From positions 1-31,661 of the forward strand of contig NZ_JAIEFA010000094.1 of the NCBI RefSeq assembly GCF_029067145.1: a stretch of 31,661 bases of DNA, written 5' to 3'. Made by a program: the position numbers and the translations under genes. The notes beneath the pieces are model-generated. The model ran no database searches. It was not told the origin of the DNA and was given only the letters and a program-made list of their open reading frames with translations. Source of the DNA: Helicobacter sp. Its GTDB lineage: Bacteria > Campylobacterota > Campylobacteria > Campylobacterales > Helicobacteraceae. This document shows, piece by piece, positions 1-7,809 of the stretch. Positions within the stretch are counted from its first letter, which is position 1, and each line of letters starts with the position of its first letter.

Positions 1-35
1 TCAATAAATAATGAAGAAAATATCCAATGAAAAAA

Positions 36-1175
36 TTAAAGTTTGCGTTTTGTATAATCCCTGACTTCTTCGTCTAAGGCAATCATTTCCTCTTTGCTTT
101 TAAAATGGATTTTATTAAAGGTTTGCATAGAATCTTGCACGATTTGTGTCATTGTGCCAAAAGAAATAGAATCTTGTAGAAAGGCTTCTACGGCAATTTC
201 ATTCGCGGCATTTAGCACTAAACCAAGCTTAGGATTCTCTAGTAATGCGGATTTAAGATTCCATAGAGGATAGCGCGCACTTTCAATCTTTTGGAGTTGA
301 TAATTTTTGTTTTGAAAGTCTAGTTGCGAAATAATAGAATCCGGGATTGCTTTGTTTGTATGGAAAGAATGCAAAAAAGATTCGGGTAACCCAAGTCCAA
401 GCTGTATTGCATACGCAATAGGTAATTGCATATTTGCATTGGCAAAATGCGCCACAACGCTGCCGTCCCAAAACTCTACAAGGGCGTGAATGTGAGAGTT
501 ACGCTCTATTAAAGCATCAATATTTTTGCTTCCAAAGAGCCAATAGGCTTCTAGGATTTCAAAAAGTTTATTTACCATTGTTGCCGAATCAATCGTGATT
601 TTTTTGCCCATTTGCCAATTTGGGTGTTTTAGGGCGTTGAGTGCATTTTGATGTGGAATTTCGCTTAAATCCATATCGCGAAATGCCCCACCGCTTGCAG
701 TTATGTAGAGATTCCTAAAAGGACGAGAGGTTTTAGGAAATCCCAACAAATAGCTAAGGCTAAAATGTTCGCTATCAATGGGAATAATTTTTGAAATATC
801 AATCAATTCCCCGCCAGCCACTAGACTTTCTTTGTTTGCCAAAGCAACTTTTTTGCCACAATGGATTGCGCAAAGTGTCGGTTCTAAACCTAAAAATCCT
901 GTGAGCGCATTGAGGACTAATTTGGATTTAGAATCCAAAATTGCTTGGAGGATTCCCTCTTTGCCGATATAGATTTCCCCTTGAAATTCAGGAGTAATTT
1001 TAGGAATATCTTGCGCATCGGCAATCGCAATAGCTTTAGGGCGGTGTTCTAAAATCTGCTTGTTTAAAAGAGAAATGTTTTTTCCTGCGCCTAGCACTTC
1101 AATTTCTAAACAGAATCGTTTGGCGATTTCTAAAGCATTGACGCCAATAGAGCCACTGCAACCAAGAATAATCAT
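36..1175 (-). CDS. dxr: 1-deoxy-D-xylulose 5-phosphate reductoisomerase
   Basis: Converts 1-deoxy-D-xylulose 5-phosphate to 2-C-methyl-D-erythritol 4-phosphate with NADPH, the committed step of the MEP isoprenoid pathway, in the cytoplasm. The 379-residue protein has the N-terminal NADPH loop GCSGSIG (5-11), NKES (114-117), the metal/substrate motif DSEH (134-137; D134 and E136 are ligands by family knowledge), ASGG (160-163), KHPNWQMG (183-190), and DSATMVNKLFE (196-206), whose E206 is the third metal ligand. Length fits the family. The ATG start overlaps the cdsA TGA by four bases (ATGA), so the two genes are translationally coupled; the same pairing is common in bacteria, linking isoprenoid and phospholipid precursor synthesis. 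The 35 bases beyond its stop hold nothing I can call. Confidence 0.97.
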   Translation of the reverse strand: MIILGCSGSIGVNALEIAKRFCLEIEVLGAGKNISLLNKQILEHRPKAIAIADAQDIPKITPEFQGEIYIGKEGILQAILDSKSKLVLNALTGFLGLEPTLCAIHCGKKVALANKESLVAGGELIDISKIIPIDSEHFSLSYLLGFPKTSRPFRNLYITASGGAFRDMDLSEIPHQNALNALKHPNWQMGKKITIDSATMVNKLFEILEAYWLFGSKNIDALIERNSHIHALVEFWDGSVVAHFANANMQLPIAYAIQLGLGLPESFLHSFHTNKAIPDSIISQLDFQNKNYQLQKIESARYPLWNLKSALLENPKLGLVLNAANEIAVEAFLQDSISFGTMTQIVQDSMQTFNKIHFKSKEEMIALDEEVRDYTKRKL

Positions 1176-1954
1176 AGGTTAATCATCTGCAAAAGAGTGT
1201 AAAGAATGATGACAGCAAAGAAATAGCCATCAAGTCGGTCAAGGATTCCGCCGTGTCCAGGCAAAATAGAGCCGCTGTCTTTGACGCCTGCTTGACGTTT
1301 AAGATAACTTTCGTATAAGTCGCCAAATACGCTTGTAATGCTTGTAATAAATGTGAGAATTAAAGAGGTAAAGAATCCGCAAACTCCAAGCCCAACTAGT
1401 GAGCCAATGAGGGTTGCGATTCCAACCCCAACAAGCACTCCCTCTTTGGTTTTATTAGGAGAAGTAGGACAGAAAGCGGAATTGCTAAAAAGTTTGCTTC
1501 CTAAGAGTTTGCCTCCAAAATAGGCAAAACTATCCGTAAGCCCTACGATGACAATCAACCAAATGAGGGCGTTAATGGAATTGTCTAAATAGAGTAAATA
1601 CAAAAAAATAAATGGAATCGTAGGATAAATAAAGGGTAACATTTGCTCTATTGTTCCCTTTTTGGTATAGCTTTGGTATGCACCCAAAAGCACCAAAATA
1701 CAAAAGACACCAAGCGGGGATTCTAAAAGATAGACGCTTAACCATATTGCAAGCGCAAAGGATAGGAATGGGAGGCTTGGAGTTGTTTTGTTGTAAAGTT
1801 TGTAGGACTCATAAAAGCCGATGATAAAGGCTATTCCAAACACTACCCATAGGAGCAAAGGGTGATGAAAGATGATAATCAAGAGGACTGCAACAAGTAT
1901 AAAAAACGCTGTATAAAGACGCGTTGGCTCAATAAACTTCAAATTTGTAGGCAT
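1172..1954 (-). CDS. cdsA: Phosphatidate cytidylyltransferase (CDP-diglyceride synthase)
   Basis: Makes CDP-diacylglycerol from phosphatidate and CTP at the inner membrane, the branch point to all phospholipids. The 260-residue protein is almost entirely hydrophobic, with about seven to eight membrane segments, and ends with the complete CdsA signature at 216-242: SYLKR, then VKDSGSILPGHGG, then ILDRLD, where the Lys-Asp and Asp-Arg-x-Asp residues are the conserved metal/CTP-binding positions. First gene of the cdsA-dxr pair. The ATG is preceded by AGGAATCTTT, a reasonable ribosome-binding site, and a TATAAT hexamer lies 45 bases upstream. Confidence 0.95.
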   Translation of the reverse strand: MPTNLKFIEPTRLYTAFFILVAVLLIIIFHHPLLLWVVFGIAFIIGFYESYKLYNKTTPSLPFLSFALAIWLSVYLLESPLGVFCILVLLGAYQSYTKKGTIEQMLPFIYPTIPFIFLYLLYLDNSINALIWLIVIVGLTDSFAYFGGKLLGSKLFSNSAFCPTSPNKTKEGVLVGVGIATLIGSLVGLGVCGFFTSLILTFITSITSVFGDLYESYLKRQAGVKDSGSILPGHGGILDRLDGYFFAVIILYTLLQMINL

Positions 1955-1998
1955 AAAGATTCCTGAAATTTCTTAAAATTTAATTAATTTAAGCTTAG

Positions 1999-2004
1999 AT
2001 TATA
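1999..2004 (-). promoter_or_regulatory. Probable -10 box of the cdsA-dxr operon
   Basis: On the minus strand this reads TATAAT, a perfect vegetative -10 hexamer. It would start transcription near 1992 and give a leader of about 38 bases to the cdsA ATG. No clear -35 is visible, as is usual for sigma-80 promoters of Helicobacter and Campylobacter. The rest of 1955-2143 is AT-rich with no gene. Confidence 0.5.
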
Positions 2005-2143
2005 ACTCAAAAAGCTTTTAAAGTGCTTGAAAATATATTTTATCTTTGTGATTTTTGGGATTCTGCTTGTAAAATCATAGCGTTTTGCGATCAAAAGCAT
2101 AGAATCGCAAGGGAGCAACCACAGAGGATTGCTGATTTTATGT

Positions 2144-2632
2144 TTATTCTGCAGAAATGGCGATACTTAGAATCTTATCGTCTTGTTGGATAGAATCTAA
2201 TACTGCAAGGCTTGCCTTGTCGTTAGGAGCAATTTGCCCAAAGATAGTGTGTTCTCCGTCCAAGTGGGGTTGTGGTGCAAAACAAATAAAAAACTGACTC
2301 CCTCCTGTGTCTCGTCCCGCGTGCGCCATAGAGAGTGAGCCTTTGAAATGCTTGTGCGGATTGTTTTCTAATTCGCATTTGATACGATAGCCCGGTCCTC
2401 CGCGCCCGCTACCTTCAGGGCAACCACCTTGTGCGACAAATCCACGAATGACGCGGTGAAAAATTAAATGATTATAGAATCCGCTTTGGGCGAGACTTGC
2501 AAAATTTGCCACCGTGTTGGGTGCTTCTTTAGGGAAAAGTTTAAATTTCATTTCTCCTTTTTCTGTTGCAATGGTTGCATATTGCATTGAGTTGAGTTCT
2601 TCTTGTGTTGGATTAAATTCTTTTAATTCCAT
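2144..2632 (-). CDS. Cytoplasmic cyclophilin-type peptidyl-prolyl cis-trans isomerase
   Basis: Catalyses cis-trans isomerisation of prolyl bonds during protein folding. The 162-residue protein is a single cyclophilin domain without a signal peptide, so it should be cytosolic. The key residues are visible: FHRVIRGFVAQGG (58-70, with the catalytic Arg at 60), GSQFFI (111-116) and PHLDGEHTIFG (122-132, with the active-site His at 128). The tryptophan that confers cyclosporin sensitivity in eukaryotic cyclophilins is His123 here, which is typical of the bacterial enzymes. It stands alone, 189 bases upstream of cdsA. A second, exported cyclophilin is encoded at 19389-19976. Confidence 0.93.
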   Translation of the reverse strand: MELKEFNPTQEELNSMQYATIATEKGEMKFKLFPKEAPNTVANFASLAQSGFYNHLIFHRVIRGFVAQGGCPEGSGRGGPGYRIKCELENNPHKHFKGSLSMAHAGRDTGGSQFFICFAPQPHLDGEHTIFGQIAPNDKASLAVLDSIQQDDKILSIAISAE

Positions 2633-2664
2633 TTTTAAATCCTTAGTGTAAAATTAAAGTTTTT

Positions 2665-2670
2665 ATTGTA
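2665..2670 (-). promoter_or_regulatory. Possible -10 box for the cytoplasmic cyclophilin gene
   Basis: The minus strand reads TACAAT here, one mismatch from TATAAT, placed to give a leader of about 26 bases. The 73-base divergent gap also has to carry the promoter of the plus-strand gene at 2706, for which I see no clear hexamer. Confidence 0.3.
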
Positions 2671-2705
2671 GTATTTTAAGCATTAAAAATTGCAAAAGGA
2701 CAAGT

Positions 2706-3452
2706 ATGGCAAAAATTATCCTTATCGTGCTTTTGGCACTTAGCGCGAATGCAAAATATCCGCAATGGCTACAAGATAGCGTCAAAGTCGTTGCAGAGTT
2801 TGAACAACCCAATCGGCATATACCAAGCTATGTTGAGGGCTATGGTTTTGTAATAAATCATAATTTAGTCCTTACAAGCGCAAAGATTGTTTTTGACAAG
2901 AAAAAAGCAGAGGAGATTACGCTCTACCATACAGAAGTTTTGGGGCAGCCGATTGCTTGTTTAAGCCACGCCAAAATTTTGGCATTAGACGATAATTTGG
3001 ATTTGGCTGTGCTAGAAGTAGAAAGATTTACTGATATTTATTGCAATGTTTTGCCTACGCCAAATTTTCGCGAATTGAGTTTCAAAAAAACTTATTTCAA
3101 TCTCTTAAAAGAGCCTATCCAAATTCCATTCAAAACGCTTTTGGAAGAGAATTTGGAGATTTCTTATTTTGGTGAGCAAGATTGGTCAGAGTTTTTGCGC
3201 AGTAGAATCCCATTAAAAAGCTTTTTGGATTTCTCTAAAGAAGAAAAAGAAAAAATACTTGGTATGCCATTGTTCATAGAAAATGATTTTTTGGGTTTAA
3301 AGGTAAAAGAGTTCCCTAATGCTTCAAGTGAAAGCCTAAAAGTAGGAATCCTAACACACAAGGAGATTCTGGATTTTTTGTGCAAATTAGAAAATGAAAC
3401 TTTAGTTTTCAAAAATAAAAAGGATTTGAAAGAGTTTTGCAAACAACCTTAA
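2706..3452 (+). CDS. Secreted trypsin-fold protein, probably catalytically inactive
   Basis: A 248-residue protein with a clear N-terminal signal peptide (hydrophobic run, cleavage probable after SANA at 13-16). Residues 44-105 look like the first barrel of an S1/HtrA-type serine protease: EGYGFVINHNLVLTSAKIVF matches the family pattern GSGFVI…VLTAAHVV, and DDNLDLAVLEV (95-105) matches the stretch carrying the catalytic Asp (D99). The catalytic His is replaced by Lys60, and where GNSGGPLF is expected there is ILGMPLF (184-190), so the nucleophilic Ser is gone too. I infer a periplasmic pseudoprotease that may bind peptides or act as a scaffold. It sits 92 bases upstream of gyrA on the same strand. 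A coincidental resemblance cannot be excluded, because the C-terminal half is not recognisable. Confidence 0.6.
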   Translation: MAKIILIVLLALSANAKYPQWLQDSVKVVAEFEQPNRHIPSYVEGYGFVINHNLVLTSAKIVFDKKKAEEITLYHTEVLGQPIACLSHAKILALDDNLDLAVLEVERFTDIYCNVLPTPNFRELSFKKTYFNLLKEPIQIPFKTLLEENLEISYFGEQDWSEFLRSRIPLKSFLDFSKEEKEKILGMPLFIENDFLGLKVKEFPNASSESLKVGILTHKEILDFLCKLENETLVFKNKKDLKEFCKQP

Positions 3453-3478
3453 AATAAAAGCAAAATTCCTCGTTCATT

Positions 3479-3531
3479 AGCAAGATTAAAGTAAAATAAA
3501 GATAAAATCGCGAACTTTAAGCAAGATTAAA
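3479..3531 (+). promoter_or_regulatory. gyrA upstream region with a 12-bp direct repeat and a -10-like box
   Basis: The word AGCAAGATTAAA occurs twice, at 3479-3490 and 3520-3531, and between the copies lies TAAAAT at 3503-3508, a possible -10 box that would give a leader of about 30 bases to gyrA. TTAAAGT (3487-3493) and ACTTTAA (3514-3520) also form an inverted pair. The repeats flanking the likely start of transcription suggest protein binding or supercoiling-sensitive control, but this is inference. Confidence 0.35.
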
Positions 3532-3544
3532 TAAAAGGGAAGGA

Positions 3545-6046
3545 ATGTCAGACCTACTCAATCAAGATATTCAAAATGTTAATATAGAGGATTCCATTAA
3601 AGAAAGTTATTTGGACTATTCTATGAGCGTCATTGTGGGGCGTGCATTACCCGATGCAAGAGACGGATTGAAGCCTGTGCATCGTAGGATTTTGTATGCG
3701 ATGTATGAATTAGGCGTTACTTCAAGAGTTGCCTATAAAAAGAGCGCAAGAATCGTAGGAGATGTCATCGGTAAATACCACCCACACGGAGACACCGCAG
3801 TTTATGACGCATTAGTCCGAATGGCACAAGATTTTTCTATGCGTTTAGAATTGGTAGATGGACAAGGAAACTTCGGAAGTATTGATGGCGATAGTGCGGC
3901 GGCAATGCGTTATACTGAAGCAAGAATGACACAAGCCGCAGAGGAATTGTTGCGTGATATTGATAAAGACACTGTGGATTTCTTGCCAAACTATGATGAC
4001 ACTTTGCAAGAGCCAGATATTTTGCCAAGTCGCTTGCCAAACTTGTTGATTAATGGTTCTAATGGAATTGCGGTAGGAATGGCAACAAACATTCCTCCCC
4101 ACCGCGTAGATGAGATTATAGACGCGTTAATTTATTTGATTGACAATCCCAAAGCCTCATTGGAAGAAATTTTGCAATTTATTGAAGGTCCAGATTTTCC
4201 AACCGGTGGGATTATCTATGGCAAAAGTGGAATCCGCGAAGCCTATGAGAGCGGACGCGGGCGCATTAGAATCCGCGCGAAAACGCATATTGAAAAAACT
4301 AAAACAAAAGACATTATCGTGATTGATGAGATTCCGTATCAAGTCAATAAAGCGCGCCTTGTAGAGCAGATTGCCGAACTTGCCAAAGATAAGGTGATTG
4401 AGGGAATCTCTGAAGTGCGTGATGAATCCGACCGCGACGGAATCCGCGTTGTTGTGGAGCTAAAGCGCGAAGCAATGAGTGAGATTGTGCTTAATCATCT
4501 CTTTAAATCCACGCCTATGGAATCCACTTTTGGAATCATTTTGCTTGCAATCCACAATAAAGAGCCAAAAGTTTTCACGCTTTTAGAGTTGTTGGAACTT
4601 TTTATTTCTCATCGCAAAAGCGTAGTGATTCGGCGGACGATTTTTGAATTAGAAAAAGCCAAAGCGCGTGCGCATATTTTAGAGGGCTTGAAAACTGCAC
4701 TTGAAAACATTGATGAAATTGTCGCACTCATTCGTGCAAGTAGCGACCCAAAAGTCGCCAAAGAGGGCTTAGTAAGCAAGTTTAATCTAAGTGAGATTCA
4801 GGCACAAGCAATTCTTGATATGCGTTTGCAAAGATTAACAGGCTTGGAGCGCGATAAAATAGAGAATGAATACCAAGAACTTTTAAAGGAAATTGCACGA
4901 TTGAGTGAGATATTAAAAAGTGAAGCGAAATTAAATGCAATCATCAAAGAGGAATTATTAGAATCCAAAGAAAAATTTTCAACGAAGCGAAAAACTGCGA
5001 TTGAAGAGGATTATGAAAATATTGATATGGAGGATTTAATTCCTAATGAACCTGTGGTTGTAACGATGAGCCATCGCGGCTATGTGAAACGCGTGCCGGT
5101 GCGCACTTATGAAAAACAAAATCGTGGAGGCAAAGGAAAAATCTCTGCGAATACGCACGAAGATGATTTTATTGAAAGTTTCTTTGTCTCTGATACGCAC
5201 GATACAATTATGTTTATTACTAACAAAGGGCAGCTTTATTGGCTCAAGGTTTATAGAATCCCAGAGGCAAGTAGAACAGCAATTGGTAAGGCAGTAGTGA
5301 ATCTCATTAATCTAAGTTCCGATGAAAAGATTATGGCAACGATTACGACAAAAGACTTTAACGAGGACAAATCTATCGCGTTTTTTACCAAAAATGGAAT
5401 CATTAAGCGCACCAATTTGAGTGAGTTTAAAAATATCCGAAGTGTAGGCGTCCGAGCCATTAATTTAGATGAAAACGATGAGCTTGTTACAGCAAAAATC
5501 ATCTATCCTAGCATTAAAGAAATTCTAGTCGTAACTTACGAGGGAATGTGCGTGCGCTTTGGTGTGGAAAATGTGCGTGAAATTGGGCGTGTGGCGCGCG
5601 GTGTCACAGCAATCAAATTCAAAATGCCAAACGATTATGTGATTGGCGCAACTACAATCATAGATGAAAATGAAGAGATTTTGAGCGTGAGCGAAAAAGG
5701 AATCGGTAAGCGCACAGAAGTGAATGAATATAGAATCACGAATCGTGGAGGCAAGGGTGTGATTGCGATGAAGCTTACAGGTAAGACTGGTAAGCTTGTA
5801 GGGGTTGTCAATGTAGATGAAAAAATGGACCTTATGGTGCTTACAAGTAGCGGTAAGATGATTCGTGTAGATATGCAAAGCATTCGTAAGGCAGGACGCG
5901 CGACAAGTGGGGTGATTATCGTCAATGTAGATGATGACAAGGTTGTCTCTATTGCGCGTTGTCCCAAAGAAGAAAAGGAATCGGAAGCAAGTGAGGGCGA
6001 TGAGGGCGAGGAGACAAGATTGCTTGGAGGCGATAATTTAGAATAA
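3545..6046 (+). CDS. gyrA: DNA gyrase subunit A
   Basis: Breakage-reunion subunit of the A2B2 gyrase that introduces negative supercoils. The 833-residue protein shows the 5Y-CAP/winged-helix region with the quinolone-resistance region HPHGDTAVYDALVRM (79-93) and the catalytic tyrosine Y123 in AAMRYTEARM. Its C-terminal beta-pinwheel carries the GyrA box-like QNRGGKG (around 525-531) and a related NRGGKG (around 733-738). It ends in an acidic tail rich in Glu, Gly and Asp, a known modulator of supercoiling in GyrA proteins. Thr84 and Asp88 correspond to Campylobacter Thr86 and Asp90, so no classical fluoroquinolone-resistance substitution is present. The ribosome-binding site GGGAAGGA lies just before the ATG. 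The stop overlaps the next start (TAATG). Confidence 0.98.
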   Translation: MSDLLNQDIQNVNIEDSIKESYLDYSMSVIVGRALPDARDGLKPVHRRILYAMYELGVTSRVAYKKSARIVGDVIGKYHPHGDTAVYDALVRMAQDFSMRLELVDGQGNFGSIDGDSAAAMRYTEARMTQAAEELLRDIDKDTVDFLPNYDDTLQEPDILPSRLPNLLINGSNGIAVGMATNIPPHRVDEIIDALIYLIDNPKASLEEILQFIEGPDFPTGGIIYGKSGIREAYESGRGRIRIRAKTHIEKTKTKDIIVIDEIPYQVNKARLVEQIAELAKDKVIEGISEVRDESDRDGIRVVVELKREAMSEIVLNHLFKSTPMESTFGIILLAIHNKEPKVFTLLELLELFISHRKSVVIRRTIFELEKAKARAHILEGLKTALENIDEIVALIRASSDPKVAKEGLVSKFNLSEIQAQAILDMRLQRLTGLERDKIENEYQELLKEIARLSEILKSEAKLNAIIKEELLESKEKFSTKRKTAIEEDYENIDMEDLIPNEPVVVTMSHRGYVKRVPVRTYEKQNRGGKGKISANTHEDDFIESFFVSDTHDTIMFITNKGQLYWLKVYRIPEASRTAIGKAVVNLINLSSDEKIMATITTKDFNEDKSIAFFTKNGIIKRTNLSEFKNIRSVGVRAINLDENDELVTAKIIYPSIKEILVVTYEGMCVRFGVENVREIGRVARGVTAIKFKMPNDYVIGATTIIDENEEILSVSEKGIGKRTEVNEYRITNRGGKGVIAMKLTGKTGKLVGVVNVDEKMDLMVLTSSGKMIRVDMQSIRKAGRATSGVIIVNVDDDKVVSIARCPKEEKESEASEGDEGEETRLLGGDNLE

Positions 6047-6474
6047 TGTGGAGGATTCTGTTAGGGATAATGTATTTGACTGCTTTTTGTGAGGCGTCAG
6101 AATATATTTTTTCTTATAGAGTTGCAGCAAGAGATAGTATGCTTTTAAACGAAAAATATTATTTTTCTCCTGCAATGGTAAGTGCAAATATTTTGCGTCA
6201 AGCAAAGAATCCTTATAAAAAATGCACAATTAGCCACGAGGCAAAAACTGAAAAAGCTTTGCTTCGCGACTATAAAGAGAAAATTTTAGAATGTTTTTTG
6301 AATTGGGGAGTGAAGCTAGAAGATAACACGCAAGTGCAGAATTTGCAAGGCAAATCCATAACTTATTTAATGATTCCGCCAACACGCATACAAATAGAGT
6401 ATGCTGATGGAATCGCAACGATTTACGCACTCACTCGTGATATAAATAAGGCAATAAAAGCAATAAAGGAGTAA
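6046..6474 (+). CDS. Small secreted protein of unknown function between gyrA and flgR
   Basis: A 142-residue protein that starts within the gyrA stop codon (TAATG), so translation is coupled, and ends two bases before the flgR ATG. Residues 1-17 form a signal peptide (hydrophobic ILLGIMYLTAF, likely cleavage after CEA), so the mature protein should be periplasmic. It has two further cysteines, C60 and C83, that could form a disulfide. There is no known domain I can recognise. From memory, H. pylori has a small ORF at exactly this place (HP0702), and Campylobacter jejuni has flgP and flgQ between gyrA and flgR. The fixed position next to the sigma-54 flagellar activator suggests a flagellar or envelope role, which is inference. 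Confidence 0.85.
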   Translation: MWRILLGIMYLTAFCEASEYIFSYRVAARDSMLLNEKYYFSPAMVSANILRQAKNPYKKCTISHEAKTEKALLRDYKEKILECFLNWGVKLEDNTQVQNLQGKSITYLMIPPTRIQIEYADGIATIYALTRDINKAIKAIKE

Positions 6475-6476
6475 AG

Positions 6477-7799
6477 ATGAAATTAGCTATCGTTGAAGAT
6501 GATATTAATATGCGAAAATCTCTTGAAATTGCATTAGGGGAATACGATGAATTTGAGGTTGTGAGCTTCAAAAGTGCAAAAGACGCGCTTAAAAAGCTTG
6601 ATGATAGTATAGATTTAGTCATCACGGATATTAATATGCCCCAAATGGACGGCTTGGAGTTTTTAAAAGTCTTAAATGGACGTTATGAGGCGCTTATTAT
6701 CACTGGGAATGCAACTTTGAGTAAGGCGATTGATTCCATTCGTTTAGGCGTGAAAGATTTTTTGACAAAGCCATTTGAGATTGAAACTCTCGTGGAGGCG
6801 ATTTTACGCGCTAAAAAAGCACAAGAAGTAATAGCAAAAGCAAGCAAGAAATCACTAAAAGCTGGAAAATCAAACGATAAAATCTCTGAAAATAAGCAGT
6901 TTATTGCAAGCTCACCTGCATTAGAAAATTCGCTTAAACTCGCAAATAAAGCTGCCAAAACTGACGCTTCTGTGCTTTTGCTTGGAGAAAGTGGAGTAGG
7001 AAAAGAATTGTTTGCAAATTATATTCATCAAAGCTCCCCTAGAGCGCAAATGCCTTTTGTTGCACTAAATATGGCTGCGATTCCAGATAATTTGCTAGAA
7101 TCTGAACTTTTTGGTTATGAAAAGGGAGCATTTACAGACGCCACAGAGGGTAGAGCTGGGAAGTTTGAAGCAGCCAATGGCGGAAGCATTTTCTTGGACG
7201 AAATCGGAGAAATGCCTGCTTCTTTACAAGCGAAGCTTTTGCGTGTTTTGCAAGAAAAGGAAGTCGTGCGTTTGGGAAGTTCAAAGCCTATCAAGGTGGA
7301 TATTCGCTTCATTGCTGCAACAAATGCAGATATTCAAAAAAAGATTCAAAAAGGTGAATTTCGGGAGGATTTGTTTTTTAGATTGCAAACGATTCCGATT
7401 CGTATTCCACCTTTGCGGGAAAGAGCAGAGGAGATTATTCCGCTGTGTGAATGGAAGCTAGAACAAGTAGATAAACAATATGGCGTAGGCAAAAAACATT
7501 GGGGAAAGGGAGCGCAAGAACAATTGCTTGCTTATCGTTGGCCTGGTAATATTCGCGAGCTACTTTCCGTGATAGAACGCGCAGCGATTCTGTGCGAGGG
7601 AGAGGAAATTATGGTAGAGGATTTGTTTTTAAGCTCTCGTGAGAGTGGAGGCAAAAAGAAAATTGCCAATTTAGAGGAAGAGTTGATTTATGAGGCTCTT
7701 AAGGCAAGTGATTCTGATGTGGATAGTGCAGCAGAGTTATTGGGATTCAAAAAAGAATTGCTTTTAAGTAAAATGGAACGTTATAATATCAAACTTTAA
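6477..7799 (+). CDS. flgR: Sigma-54-dependent flagellar response regulator FlgR
   Basis: NtrC-family activator that, once phosphorylated by FlgS, drives RpoN promoters of rod/hook-stage flagellar genes. The 440-residue protein has a receiver domain (1-115) with D8, D9, phospho-acceptor D51, T76 and K98, then an AAA+ domain with Walker A GESGVGKE (170-177), Walker B SIFLDEIG (237-244) and the arginine-finger region FREDLFFRL (295-303). The sigma-54 contact loop reads GAFTDA (217-222) instead of GAFTGA. The C-terminal 45 residues resemble a Fis-type helix-turn-helix (DSAAELLGFKKELLLSKMERY), so this protein resembles the longer Campylobacter FlgR rather than the H. pylori one, which lacks that domain. 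It lies in the gyrA-flgR-asd run, with asd starting 10 bases later. Confidence 0.93.
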   Translation: MKLAIVEDDINMRKSLEIALGEYDEFEVVSFKSAKDALKKLDDSIDLVITDINMPQMDGLEFLKVLNGRYEALIITGNATLSKAIDSIRLGVKDFLTKPFEIETLVEAILRAKKAQEVIAKASKKSLKAGKSNDKISENKQFIASSPALENSLKLANKAAKTDASVLLLGESGVGKELFANYIHQSSPRAQMPFVALNMAAIPDNLLESELFGYEKGAFTDATEGRAGKFEAANGGSIFLDEIGEMPASLQAKLLRVLQEKEVVRLGSSKPIKVDIRFIAATNADIQKKIQKGEFREDLFFRLQTIPIRIPPLRERAEEIIPLCEWKLEQVDKQYGVGKKHWGKGAQEQLLAYRWPGNIRELLSVIERAAILCEGEEIMVEDLFLSSRESGGKKKIANLEEELIYEALKASDSDVDSAAELLGFKKELLLSKMERYNIKL

Positions 7800-7809
7800 A
7801 GGAGAAAAA

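Noticed and set aside
3837..4102. Antisense open frames within gyrA, prs, asd and uvrD
   Set aside because: They follow the codon pattern of the sense genes, have no ribosome-binding sites and no recognisable products.
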